Shown: positions 45,793 through 54,638 of the stretch, piece by piece
Numbering within the stretch: position 1 is the first letter of the stretch
Layout of the letters: the number at the start of each line of letters is the position of its first letter
DNA from: an uncultured Pseudomonadota bacterium
Lineage (GTDB): Bacteria; Bdellovibrionota_C; UBA2361; CALMIO01
NCBI GenBank assembly: GCA_937864035.1
Contig: CALMIO010000012.1
Location: forward strand, 1 to 58,417
Length of the DNA stretch: 58,417 nt
Reading direction: 5' to 3'
The notes under the pieces: model-generated
Databases searched by the model: none
What the model was told of the DNA's origin: nothing
The model's input: the letters and a program-made list of their open reading frames with translations, nothing else
Program-made: the position numbers and the translations under genes

Positions 45793-48700
45793 TTGTACAT
45801 CTCCATTTACACTCTCAATATAGCTTGCTTGACGGAGCTAATAAAATCACCGCAGCAGTTGAGAAAGCTTACAAGTTAAATCAACCCGCGGTTGCAATTA
45901 CCGACCATGGTAATCTGCACGGAGCGATTGAATTTTATCAAGCGGCCAAAAAAATTGGCATTAAGCCGATTATAGGTTGCGAGCTCTATGTGGCGCCGGG
46001 ATCGCGATTTGATAAAAGTCGTTCGGCCGCTAGAGACGCAGGATATCATCTTACGGCGATTGCTTCAAATCTTGATGGTTACCGAAATCTTTGTCGCCTG
46101 ATTAGCTTAGCTTACAAAGAGGGTTTTTATTATAAGCCGAGAGTTGATCATGAATTGTTAGCCCGTTACTCGGAAGGGATTATCGTCCTAAGCGGTTGTC
46201 TTGGTAGTGAGCTTGGAGAGGCCTCTATAGCTGACAATGAAGCTTGGGCAAAAGAGATAATTGAGTTTTATGCGACCAATTATCGGGATCGTTATTTTAT
46301 TGAGATTCAACCTCATCAAACGGCGGAAGTTATAAAACAGCGGCAGTTGTCAATTCACTATGCTGAGCGTTACGGTCTTCCTATTGTAGCCACTACCGAT
46401 TGTCACTATTTGAATGAAGATGATCATTGGGCGCAAGAAGTTTTGATGTGTATTAGCACTCAAAAAGAGATTACCGATCCAACTCGTTTGCGGCACGATG
46501 GTTATCGTCTACATCTTAAGAGCGGAGACGAAATGCTGAAGGAGTTTGGCGATGAAAAGTGGGCGGCGGAGGCGATTCGCAATTCGCTTTTGATTGCCGA
46601 TCGCTCATCGCTTGAATTTGATTTTAAAACTCATTATATGCCCCGTTTTCAAACGGACGATAACATGACTCCTGCCCAGCAGATGGAACGCGACGCCCGG
46701 CTTGGGCTTGAAGAGCGTTTTTCGCAATTTGTCGTTGCCGGTAGAAAATTAACCGATGCCGATAAAAATAACTATCGGCAACGATTAAATTACGAGATTG
46801 AGATGATCTCAAAAACTGGTTTTGCCGGATATTTTTTGGTGGTGGCTGATTTTATAGTCTGGGCGAAAAATAATCAGATACCCGTTGGTCCCGGACGGGG
46901 CAGTGTTAGCGGTTCGTTGGTGGCTTATGCTTTGAGAATTACGGAGATCGATCCGATATTGTACGGTTGTATTTTTGAGCGTTTCATCAATCCTGACCGG
47001 GTTGCTCTGCCGGATATTGATGTTGATTTCTGCATATATGGGCGGGAAAAAGTTCTTGAATATGTGATTCAAAAATATGGGGCAGATCGAGTTGCCCAGA
47101 TCGCCACTTTTGGAACTCTCAAAGCTAAAGCCGCCATTAAGGATGTTGGCAGGGCTCTTGGCGTTCCATACGCCGAAACCGAGAAGGTTGCACAGTTGAT
47201 ACCGGCTCCGCGCCAAGGTTTTGATTATTCTCTAAGCGAGTCTTTAGAGATGGAGCCGCGCCTTAAAGAATACGCCAAGGGAGCCGGCGAAAAGCTGATC
47301 TCTTTGGCTTTAAAACTTGAGGGATTGACTCGGCACGCCTCAACCCACGCCGCTGGAGTTGTGATTGGTGATAGGCCGCTTATAGATCTTTTACCGCTAA
47401 TGGTTGATAAGGACGGCAAAGATGTTACTCAGTATGACATGGACGCGGTTGAAAAGATCGGACTTGTTAAGTTTGATTTTTTAGGATTAAAGACTTTAAC
47501 GGTTCTTGAGACGGCTATTAAACTTATCACCGTCTCGCGGGGTATCAAGCTAGATCTAAATTTCTTGCCGCTGGATGATAAAAAAACCTTTAATCTTTTA
47601 GGAGCTGGTGAAACGGTAGGTATTTTCCAACTTGAATCAACGGGAATTACCGATATTACTGCGCGCCTTAAGCCAACTTCTCTGCAGGATCTTTCGGCAA
47701 TCGTGGCGCTCTATCGGCCGGGTCCGCTCGATGCCGGTATGGTTGAGCATTATATCAACCGCAAACATAAGCGCGAAGCTGTTACCTACATTCATCCGAA
47801 AATGCGAAGCGCCCTTAGTGAGACTTATGGGGTTATGGTTTATCAAGAGCAGGTCATGCAGTTAGCGCGAGATTTAGCCGGTTATACTCTTTCTGAAGCT
47901 GATCTTTTACGAAAAGCGATCGGCAAGAAAATTCCCGAAGAGATGGCGAAACAAAAAAGTCGTTTTATTGATGGTTGTGTTGCTGGCGGGATCAAAAGCG
48001 AGCAGGCGGAAGAGATTTTTACTCAAATCGAAACTTTTGCCCGTTATGGTTTTAACATAGCTCACGCCGTGGCTTACGGTTTGATTACTTATCAAACTGC
48101 TTACCTTAAGGCGCATTATCCGGTTGAGTACATGGCGGCGTTAATGTCCCATGAGATGAGCGATGCTGACAAGACTCTTAAGAACTTTAACGAGTGCCGC
48201 AGGTTAAAAATTTCTATTTTACCTCCTGATGTTAATTATAGTGAAGCTGGTTTTACAGTTGCCGATGGTAAAATTCGTTTTGGTTTGGAGGCGATTAAAG
48301 GGATAGGCGCCAAGGCGGTTGAGCATTTATGTCAGCTCCGTTCTTCTGGTGGAGCCTTTGGATCGTTTACCGACTTGGCAGCGCGAATAGATTCTCATCT
48401 TATTAACCGCAAAACTCTTGAAGGATTGATTAAAAGCGGCGCTTTGGATGAATTGGTTAATTCTCGTCGTGGGGCTTTTGAGGCGATGGATCGTTTCTTT
48501 GCGTTAAACCTTGATTGTGCGAAACGGCGCGCCTCGAAACAACGCTCTTTGTTTGAAGAATTTGCTAGCGATCATCCATCGCTTGAAAGCGATTATGGGA
48601 TTTTGATCGATCAAAACGAGTGGCCGCAGAATCTGAAATTAGCTTATGAAAGGGAGGCACTAGGATTTTATATATCAGGGCATCCATTAGAGCGTTATTC

Positions 48701-49265
48701 AAAACATTTAGCTAATGGAGGTTTCGTAACGACCGAGAAATTAAAGTCTTTTACTAATGGAGCTAAGGTTAAAATAGGTGGTTTAGTAACGACTTTAAGA
48801 TTAAAGAACACCAAAAAGGGAGATCGTTATGCTTCGTTTACTTTGGAGGATTGGCTTGGCTCGATAGAGGCTCTTGTTTGGCCTGATACTTACAAGAGCT
48901 ATTATGAACTTCTTGAAAAAGAGGATCCTTTGATCTTTGAGGGTAGGGTTGATGCAAATGGAGAGCGTTCTCAATTTATTGTTGAATCGATTACGCTTTT
49001 TGATACTGGTCGTTTTGCTGGCACGCGTTCGGTAGTGGTTAAAATTAGCGGCAATGATAAGCCAGAAGAGCGGCTTAAAGAGTTGCGGAAATTGCTTTCC
49101 AACCATCCCGGCAACTGTCCTTTAGTTTTGTGGTTTGAAAACAAAGGGCAAAAGGTTCAGATTAAGCTAAAAGACGAGAAGGCGGCAGATATTAAAGTTG
49201 CTCCTTCGGAGCAGTTATTTCAAGCGATTGATAAATTATTTGGCCGGAACGTGGTGAGTGCCTAG
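45783..49265 (+). CDS. dnaE: DNA polymerase III alpha subunit
   Basis: 1160 aa, the replicative polymerase of the DnaE1 type. PHP domain at the start (FVHLHLHSQYSLLDGANKI, ITDHGNLHGAIEFYQAA, TTDCHYL). The polymerase core has VGPGRGSVSGSLVAY and the catalytic Asp pair in LPDIDVDFCIYGR. Then GVMVYQEQVMQLARDLAGY, a helix-hairpin-helix region (GIGAKAVEHLCQL) and a C-terminal OB fold (KVKIGGLVTTLRLKNTKKGD). ATG at 45783, matching family N-termini. No ribosome binding site is obvious, and its promoter must lie inside the HemB-like gene. Confidence 0.97.
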   Translation: MTSFVHLHLHSQYSLLDGANKITAAVEKAYKLNQPAVAITDHGNLHGAIEFYQAAKKIGIKPIIGCELYVAPGSRFDKSRSAARDAGYHLTAIASNLDGYRNLCRLISLAYKEGFYYKPRVDHELLARYSEGIIVLSGCLGSELGEASIADNEAWAKEIIEFYATNYRDRYFIEIQPHQTAEVIKQRQLSIHYAERYGLPIVATTDCHYLNEDDHWAQEVLMCISTQKEITDPTRLRHDGYRLHLKSGDEMLKEFGDEKWAAEAIRNSLLIADRSSLEFDFKTHYMPRFQTDDNMTPAQQMERDARLGLEERFSQFVVAGRKLTDADKNNYRQRLNYEIEMISKTGFAGYFLVVADFIVWAKNNQIPVGPGRGSVSGSLVAYALRITEIDPILYGCIFERFINPDRVALPDIDVDFCIYGREKVLEYVIQKYGADRVAQIATFGTLKAKAAIKDVGRALGVPYAETEKVAQLIPAPRQGFDYSLSESLEMEPRLKEYAKGAGEKLISLALKLEGLTRHASTHAAGVVIGDRPLIDLLPLMVDKDGKDVTQYDMDAVEKIGLVKFDFLGLKTLTVLETAIKLITVSRGIKLDLNFLPLDDKKTFNLLGAGETVGIFQLESTGITDITARLKPTSLQDLSAIVALYRPGPLDAGMVEHYINRKHKREAVTYIHPKMRSALSETYGVMVYQEQVMQLARDLAGYTLSEADLLRKAIGKKIPEEMAKQKSRFIDGCVAGGIKSEQAEEIFTQIETFARYGFNIAHAVAYGLITYQTAYLKAHYPVEYMAALMSHEMSDADKTLKNFNECRRLKISILPPDVNYSEAGFTVADGKIRFGLEAIKGIGAKAVEHLCQLRSSGGAFGSFTDLAARIDSHLINRKTLEGLIKSGALDELVNSRRGAFEAMDRFFALNLDCAKRRASKQRSLFEEFASDHPSLESDYGILIDQNEWPQNLKLAYEREALGFYISGHPLERYSKHLANGGFVTTEKLKSFTNGAKVKIGGLVTTLRLKNTKKGDRYASFTLEDWLGSIEALVWPDTYKSYYELLEKEDPLIFEGRVDANGERSQFIVESITLFDTGRFAGTRSVVVKISGNDKPEERLKELRKLLSNHPGNCPLVLWFENKGQKVQIKLKDEKAADIKVAPSEQLFQAIDKLFGRNVVSA

Positions 49266-49745
49266 ATCAATTTAAGCGCCTAGTTAAACTCCAATTTCCC
49301 ACTGTTTGTTGAAACGTTCTTATTAAGTTTGAATCTTAATAAGACTTCAAAAAAATTGCATGATTCTATCAGTTATTATTAATAACTAAATCGATCCGCG
49401 CTGTCTTGAAATTTTTTGAGAATCGCGCCTTGCTATTTCTTATCAGGTAAAAGAAAAAGAATTGCTCGTCAGAGATCTTTTTGATGATTGGGCTTTCAGT
49501 TAACTAGCCATCTGTTTTTCAATACTTAAATTTTAATTGGAGCACAACAATTGTTTATTTTGATCCTACCAGCGGGGAAGATTAGAAATTTTGGGCAGGA
49601 CAAACAAGGTTTCTCGGCTTTAAAAATCATTTATCAGAAATTTTTGAGAAATAGCATAAAACCATTCAGCGCTCCGTTTTCCTCTTATTTTCAATTTTAA
49701 TCTCTGCTGGCAAGCCGCTTTTGATCGTGGTATCTTTTTGAACTA
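49266..49745. other. Intergenic region after dnaE
   Basis: 480 bp without a credible gene or RNA fold I recognise. It contains an AT-rich perfect inverted repeat at 49319-49343 (CTTATTAAG, loop TTTGAAT, CTTAATAAG) soon after the dnaE stop. No T-run follows, so it is not a standard terminator. The remainder is AT-rich and presumably holds the promoter of the transporter gene at 49746. Confidence 0.45.
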
Positions 49746-50819
49746 ATGAATCAGCAAAATTCTTATAAAGAATCCCTTTTGCCGCCGCTTTGGGTTATTG
49801 TGGTAGTTGCTATCTCTCTTTTGATTTGGCTCTCTTTTAAATTGCGCGAACTTATTGTTTTAGTAGTTGTTTCTTACTATTTGGCTTATATTATTAATCC
49901 GTTAGTCGATCTTTTAGAAAATCGTGGTCTTAAACGCTCGCTTGCTGCTTTATCTATTATATCTTTTGCTCTCTTATTGGTTTTGATTTTGGCTTTATCG
50001 GCTCTACCTTTACTTAGCGATCAATTTGCGGCCTTAACTTCTAATTTCGAAATTTATGCGCACGCGGCTAGTTTAAAAGCCAAGGAGTATTTGGCACGTT
50101 TTAAGCTGAGTGAACGTATTCGCGGTTTTGCGGAAGCTGAACTGCCAGCGATTGGCGAAGCCGCTTTGGTAACTTTGTCTAACGGACTGGCTCGAGTTTT
50201 AACGAGTGGTTATTCGGCGACGATGTTTATTGCTAATCTTTTATTGTTGCCATTTGTAGTTTTTTATCTTTCAGCCGATTGGCGTTTGTGGCATGGAAGC
50301 GTTATTCAGTTGGTGCCTTATGAACGTCGTTTAGTGGTTAAGAAAGCTTTTGCCGAGATTGATCAGTACGTTAGCGCCTATATTCGTGGACAACTTTTGG
50401 TAGGCACAATTTTATTTATACTGTATGCTTGTTTTTACGCTTTTTTAAAGCTTAATTTTTGGTTTATTTTAGCGGCTATCTCTGGTTATGGTGTGTTGGT
50501 TCCTTATATTGGTCCTTTGATTGGGTTGATTTTGGCTATAACTATGAGCTTGGCAACGTATGGTGATCTGAATAACGTCCTTTATGTTTTGTTGGTAGTT
50601 GTTGGGTTGCAATCTTTTGACGCGGCGATTTTGACTCCAAAGATAGTTGGCTCTCAAGTTGGGCTTTCTCCACTGACTATTATTTTATCACTTCTCGCGG
50701 GTGGATTGTTGTTTGGATTGCTCGGAGTAATTTTAGCCGTTCCGGGAGCGGCCATTACCAAGGTTCTCTCTCGTAATTTTTATGGATGGTTATTAGATCG
50801 TGGCTATAGGGTTTCCTAG
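49746..50819 (+). CDS. AI-2E family transporter (PerM/UPF0118)
   Basis: 357 aa with about eight membrane segments arranged 3 + soluble middle + 5. Family signatures are YYLAYIINPLVDLLENRG, AYIRGQLLVGTILFILY, YIGPLIGLILAI and the end TPKIVGSQVGLSPLTIILSLLAGGLLFGLLGVILAVPGAA. Members include autoinducer-2 exporters and Na+/H+ antiporters; the substrate here is unknown. ATG at 49746. Confidence 0.92.
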   Translation: MNQQNSYKESLLPPLWVIVVVAISLLIWLSFKLRELIVLVVVSYYLAYIINPLVDLLENRGLKRSLAALSIISFALLLVLILALSALPLLSDQFAALTSNFEIYAHAASLKAKEYLARFKLSERIRGFAEAELPAIGEAALVTLSNGLARVLTSGYSATMFIANLLLLPFVVFYLSADWRLWHGSVIQLVPYERRLVVKKAFAEIDQYVSAYIRGQLLVGTILFILYACFYAFLKLNFWFILAAISGYGVLVPYIGPLIGLILAITMSLATYGDLNNVLYVLLVVVGLQSFDAAILTPKIVGSQVGLSPLTIILSLLAGGLLFGLLGVILAVPGAAITKVLSRNFYGWLLDRGYRVS

Positions 50820-50852
50820 TTTTTGAGTTGATTGTTACTCGTTGCGGCCAGC

Positions 50853-50866
50853 GCGTGTGCGCTTAG
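50853..50866. terminator. GC-rich hairpin between convergent genes
   Basis: AGCGC, loop GTGT, GCGCT in the short gap between the transporter gene and the convergent small gene ending at 50874. GC-rich against an AT-rich background, but with no U-tract; weak terminator call. Confidence 0.3.
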
Positions 50867-50873
50867 TCTGAAA

Positions 50874-51230
50874 CTATCTAGCGCTTCCGTAGTTTTTTGT
50901 CAGATACCAAGGAGCGATTTTGCTTGAGCCTCGTTTTGGCATTTTGCGGATCTTTTCCGAGATATCAGCAGTGTCAAGATCTAGTTGATGGCAGATCCAG
51001 CCGAAAGTAAAAGGTGTTCGGCGATTTTTTTCATTATCTGGCGCGAAAAGCCACTCAGTAGCTTCTAACGCTTCTTTTTCCTCATTGCCGACGTAATCTA
51101 AAAGAGCTCGTTCTAGAATTCCAAGCAACAATCTTCTTTCTGGGGTACCGGTATGATTTGGCGCTTCAATTAGACCTTCGCTATCTATAGTGCTCAACTT
51201 AAACATTGGTGATGAGTCTAAATTTCGCAT
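50874..51230 (-). CDS. Small protein of unknown function, possible HTH
   Basis: 118 aa, not assigned. The middle is RRLLLGILERALLDYVGNEEKEALEATEWLF, followed by FTFGWICHQLDLDTADISEKIRKM. This helical layout (short helix, WICxxLxLD turn, helix) resembles small helix-turn-helix proteins of phages and deltaproteobacteria. No signal peptide. ATG at 51230. DNA binding is only a guess. Confidence 0.55.
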   Translation of the reverse strand: MRNLDSSPMFKLSTIDSEGLIEAPNHTGTPERRLLLGILERALLDYVGNEEKEALEATEWLFAPDNEKNRRTPFTFGWICHQLDLDTADISEKIRKMPKRGSSKIAPWYLTKNYGSAR

Positions 51231-51661
51231 AGTTGCTTTATTTTTTAAAAACTAAAAAATTCCGCTTATAAACAAGAGGGTAAAAGAGTAGGGGCGTCAA
51301 AATAATCCGAGCTTGGAAAATTCAGCCGCCCTTTTCTCTTGGCAAAGTTAGAAAAACCCGAAAAATAAGCGTTACAACCCCTCTCTTGATATTTAATTTT
51401 AGCAAGAATGCGAACTTGCTAGCTTAGTTTTAAAGAGAGAGCAAATAACTGATTACAAAAAGTTAGACGAAATAGATGGTAAAAATATTCAATTGCAATC
51501 TGCTTTAAGTTAATTTTTTATTTACTTGTTAATTACTTAATTTTACTTGGTTTTTTAAATGTAATACAGATTTTTCTTAAATTCTTACACTCATAATTTT
51601 TAATTATCTAAAATTGATATCTTGATATGCCGATACTATAAGCATGATGCTACCCCCCTCT
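51231..51661. other. AT-rich region upstream of the solitary pilin gene
   Basis: About 430 bp without a credible gene. It ends in a promoter-like pair (51614-51642). No tRNA, terminator or sigma-54 motif (GG-N10-GC) was seen. Confidence 0.4.
51614..51642 (+). promoter_or_regulatory. Putative promoter of the solitary pilin gene
   Basis: TTGATA (51614-51619), 17-bp spacer, TATAAG (51637-51642). Transcription would begin near 51649, which excludes the ATGs at 51644/51647 and favours the ATG at 51662 with a very short 5' leader. Confidence 0.4.
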
Positions 51662-52225
51662 ATGAAACTACCTTATTCGTCAGGTTTTACTTTAGTTGAA
51701 TTGCTGATGGTTGTTGTCACAATAGGTATCTTGACTGCGATAGCAATATCATCTTTTGAAAACTTTCGAATAAAGGCTTATAACGCAGCCGCGCAAAATG
51801 ACCTAAATAATGCTCTTTCTGCTCAGCAGGCTTATTATGTTGATAATCAAACTTTTGCTAATTGCGGTCCCGCTGTATCTGGCGCTCCTTTGTGCACAGC
51901 TGTTTTGCCCGGATTTCATCAAACGGAGGGTGTGGATGTTAGTATGAGTTTTCTTGGCGATCTGACGGGAAATTATAACGCCTTATTTGGCCAAGCAAAG
52001 CACTCAAAAAGCCCAAATACTTTCTGTTATAATGGTGCCTCTGCAATCGGTTCAGGGATTTTTAAACTTCCATCACCTTCATCTGGCGGTTCAGGCGGCG
52101 GGATAGCTGAGCCGGTTACTACATGTTTAATTGTTGATGGCGGTGAAGTTGAAGGGTTACCAGATCCAATAGAGGGTGATGGTGGAGTAGGTGAAATTGG
52201 CGGCGGCGAAATGGAGATGGGATAA
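51662..52225 (+). CDS. Type IV pilin-like protein with acidic Gly-rich tail
   Basis: 188 aa from the ATG at 51662 (MKLPYSSG leader); an upstream in-frame ATG at 51644 gives a longer leader. FTLVELLMVVVTIGILTAIAISSF with Glu5 is the prepilin helix, and SFENFRIKAYNAAAQNDLNNALSAQQAYYVDNQTF is typical of PilA/PilE-type major pilins. Cys occur at CGPAVSGAPLC, FCYNG and TCLIV. The last ~50 residues are Ser/Gly-rich, then a run of Gly, Glu and Asp (GGEVEGLPDPIEGDGG...GEMEMG), an unusual pilin C-terminus. It stands alone, 25 kb from the minor-pilin cluster. Confidence 0.85.
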   Translation: MKLPYSSGFTLVELLMVVVTIGILTAIAISSFENFRIKAYNAAAQNDLNNALSAQQAYYVDNQTFANCGPAVSGAPLCTAVLPGFHQTEGVDVSMSFLGDLTGNYNALFGQAKHSKSPNTFCYNGASAIGSGIFKLPSPSSGGSGGGIAEPVTTCLIVDGGEVEGLPDPIEGDGGVGEIGGGEMEMG

Positions 52226-52455
52226 ATTTCCCTTAAATACACCGATTTGAACTATCGATGGTTTTACCAGTTTTGATTCCAAGCTTTATTATTTTTATGA
52301 CACTTCTTTTCTCATCTTTTTTTGCCTTACATAAGTTTGTTTTCTAATCTTTCTCCTCATTTTTTAAAAACAGTATTTGTGGTATGTTTTTCTTAATTAC
52401 ACTCTTTAAAACTTTGTAACTTGATTGAGTTACGGCAAACGAATCTGTTGTTCAA

Positions 52456-53450
52456 ATGTATCTTCATAGTGTCAGACTACAATTCAGCTTGCCTCCTGCC
52501 AAACATAATTTTGCTTTAAGCTCGCAACAACTAGCAGAGTATGCTAGCGAAGGTTATCTAGTTTTAAAAGAAGTTATCGATCACAAAACGATTCAGCAAT
52601 TAACCGATCGAATCACTTCGCATATTCGCCGTTTTGGTGATCGTTTAAGAGAGAGCCAATTACAATATCAAAATACTGCAAACGCTCCTATTGAATTAAA
52701 AAATGGAGAAGATAAATCGGCAATATTTGTTTTAGGCAAGCCGCCAGAAGATTATAAAGAGCGCGACTATGTTATGTTATCAAAAGAATCAATTGGCTAG
52801 GAGCTCTTGATGAAGATGGTTTGATCTTTGAAAACAGCCGCCACCCTAAAATTCTTGGAGCTGTTTATAATATTTTAAATATCGGATTACCTCCTGAAAA
52901 AACGAGACCTTACGCCGATCATCTTATTTGCCAGCTTCACCCGAAGTATGCCGGCGATGGAGTTGATTTTGCTTGGCATCAAGATGTTAAGCATCGCAGA
53001 TCTTGGGACTCCGAATGGAGTGATATTAATGGCAACGGTAGTTTCGTGCAGACTTTAATGGCGATCGATCAAATAACAAAAGATAACGGACCAATTTTGA
53101 TCGCGCCGTTTGATAAAGAGAAACACGGAAAAGATCTTGAGCTTCCTTATAAATTCAACCATCCCGATTTATCGATGTACTTTGATCTAAATAAGGTGAC
53201 AACTCTTGAAATGAGTCCGGGAGACATCGTTTTTATCAATCCCTATTTAATTCATGGAAGTTACCCTAACAACTCGCCGGGCACGACCAGATATCTTTTG
53301 GTCAACGGTTATGCCGCGGTCGGAGCAAATCACAGGCTTTATCCCGGACGTGGCTCTTGCGCGCGAGTTGATTTGACCAATGGAAATGTAACTAATGATC
53401 ATCTAAGCCAGCTTCGAGAGTGCAAAATTGAGCTTTTCGGCTCCATCTAA
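52456..53450 (+). pseudogene. Phytanoyl-CoA dioxygenase (PhyH)-family gene broken by a -1 frameshift
   Basis: An N-terminal frame from the ATG at 52456 (ALSSQQLAEYASEGYLVLKEVID, a PhyH start) stops at 52800. The rest continues in another frame and carries the full 2-oxoglutarate/Fe(II) site: WHQDVKHR (HxD), LIHGSYPN (distal His) and TTRYLLVNGY (Arg). Re-reading one base at the A4 run near 52782-52785 joins the two as ..MLSKRINWLGALDEDGLIFENS.., suggesting loss of one A from an ancestral A5. The product would be ~330 aa. It could be a real pseudogene, a phase-variable homopolymer, or a sequencing/assembly error. Confidence 0.75.
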
Positions 53451-53603
53451 CCTGAAACCAAAATCCTCTTTTGTACGATAAAACTCCCGCAGAAGGATTT
53501 GATTGTTGCCTTGCTCAACCGAAAGAGCCTTGCCAACAAGAAGAGATTTTGTAAGCCTATTAAACAAGGATTTTTTCACCACTTTAAAGGGGAGAGATAA
53601 TTG

Positions 53604-54167
53604 ATGGGCAAAAATAAAATTTTATGGGTTGCGATTTTATGCTTGGCGCTAATAGGGCAGATCGCTTCTGCTGATAATCATAAGTTTGGAGAAGGTTTTG
53701 AGCGCCATCCAAAAAATAAATTTGGTTTGCAGATGGCAGAAAGTAAGCATGACAAAAATTGCGAGTGCCAAAAAAGAGGGGGAGTTTGCAAGTGCGGCGA
53801 AAGTTGTCAGAAGGGATCTTGTTTCGCTGAGCGTTTAAATTTAACAGGTGAGCAACGCGAAAAACTTAAAGCTCTAAGAAACGATCAAGATCGGATTGCT
53901 ATAAGCAAGCAACGAGAAGCCCTCCGTACAAAACGAGCTGAATTTGCTAAATTGCTAACGGACAAAAACCAAACTCCCGATAATATCCGTTCTAAACTTG
54001 AGGAGCTGATCAATTTGCAAGCGGACTTAAAGAGGGCGCACTTTGAAAAGCTTATAAAAATCCGCGAGATCCTAACTGCCGAACAAGTTCAACATTTGCT
54101 GGAATTAAAAGATCAGAAAATGGCGAAGAGAACAGAAGGGCGATTTGAGAAAAAAGGTAATCGTTAG
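53604..54167 (+). CDS. Spy/CpxP-like periplasmic LTxxQ protein with Cys cluster
   Basis: 187 aa from the ATG at 53604, with GGGGAGAG just upstream. Signal peptide ILWVAILCLALIGQIASA. Residues ~53-73 carry six Cys spaced C-x-C-x6-C-x-C-x3-C-x4-C (CECQKRGGVCKCGESCQKGSC), metallothionein-like. Then a helical domain with LTGEQREKLK and LTAEQVQHLL, the LTxxQ motifs of Spy/CpxP/CnrX-type periplasmic stress or metal sensors and chaperones. The combination suggests export with bound metal (Cu, Zn or similar); this is inference. Lies 150 bp after the broken PhyH gene. Confidence 0.75.
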   Translation: MGKNKILWVAILCLALIGQIASADNHKFGEGFERHPKNKFGLQMAESKHDKNCECQKRGGVCKCGESCQKGSCFAERLNLTGEQREKLKALRNDQDRIAISKQREALRTKRAEFAKLLTDKNQTPDNIRSKLEELINLQADLKRAHFEKLIKIREILTAEQVQHLLELKDQKMAKRTEGRFEKKGNR

Positions 54168-54193
54168 TTGTTGTTGGTTAAATCGCGCGATCG

Positions 54194-54472
54194 CTAAATT
54201 TGCTTGCCGGCTGAATTAACTGGCAACATGCAGATTTTGTAACACTCGTCGTAAGAATAATCCTTGCCGTCATAAAGCAGACAACAACTTTCACAGAAAC
54301 GTTCTGGATCAGGATCTATCTCGAGCGCCCAGCATGGAGGTGGCGCTTTGGGTTTTGGTCGCCGCTCTGTTTTATAATCATTTATTGGTAGGGCAAACAA
54401 CTGATTATTAGTTGTGGCGATTAAGATGATATAAAAGAATAGCTCGCGCTGAGCACGAAATAAAAAGCCCAT
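54194..54472 (-). CDS. Small secreted Cys-rich protein
   Basis: 92 aa, not recognised. An N-terminal hydrophobic segment (FFYIILIATTNNQLFA) reads as a signal peptide. It is followed by a Pro/Lys-rich segment and a compact Cys-rich end (CWALEIDPDPERFCESCCLLY, YDECYKICML; six Cys). Disulfide-stabilised or metal-binding exported peptide. A strong AAAGGGGG lies 4 nt before the ATG on the minus strand. Convergent with the Cys-rich Spy-like gene 26 bp away. Confidence 0.65.
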   Translation of the reverse strand: MGFLFRAQRELFFYIILIATTNNQLFALPINDYKTERRPKPKAPPPCWALEIDPDPERFCESCCLLYDGKDYSYDECYKICMLPVNSAGKQI

Positions 54473-54476
54473 AAAT

Positions 54477-54484
54477 CCCCCTTT
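54477..54484 (-). promoter_or_regulatory. Ribosome binding site of the small Cys-rich protein
   Basis: AAAGGGGG on the minus strand directly ahead of the ATG at 54472. It fixes the start and supports that this short gene is real. Confidence 0.6.
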
Positions 54485-54638
54485 AAGAAAACTTTCCCCG
54501 CTCTCTAACTTCGGGAGTTTACGGTAAAACTTAATATTTTGAGTGTAATTTCAGAGTTTGCTCAGTGAAAATATTAAGTGTTTTTAAGAGAATTAGTGAG
54601 CTGTCTAAAAATTTATCGAAGTACGGTAGAGATGGCGT

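Noticed and set aside
49319..49343. Perfect 9-bp inverted repeat as the dnaE terminator
   Set aside because: The stem is all A/T except its end pairs and is not followed by a T-run on either strand; it may be a chance palindrome in AT-rich DNA.
52770..52800. Programmed -1 ribosomal frameshift in the PhyH-like gene
   Set aside because: No full X-XXY-YYZ heptamer and no strong downstream structure are visible, and the family is not known for frameshifting. A single-base deletion is simpler.
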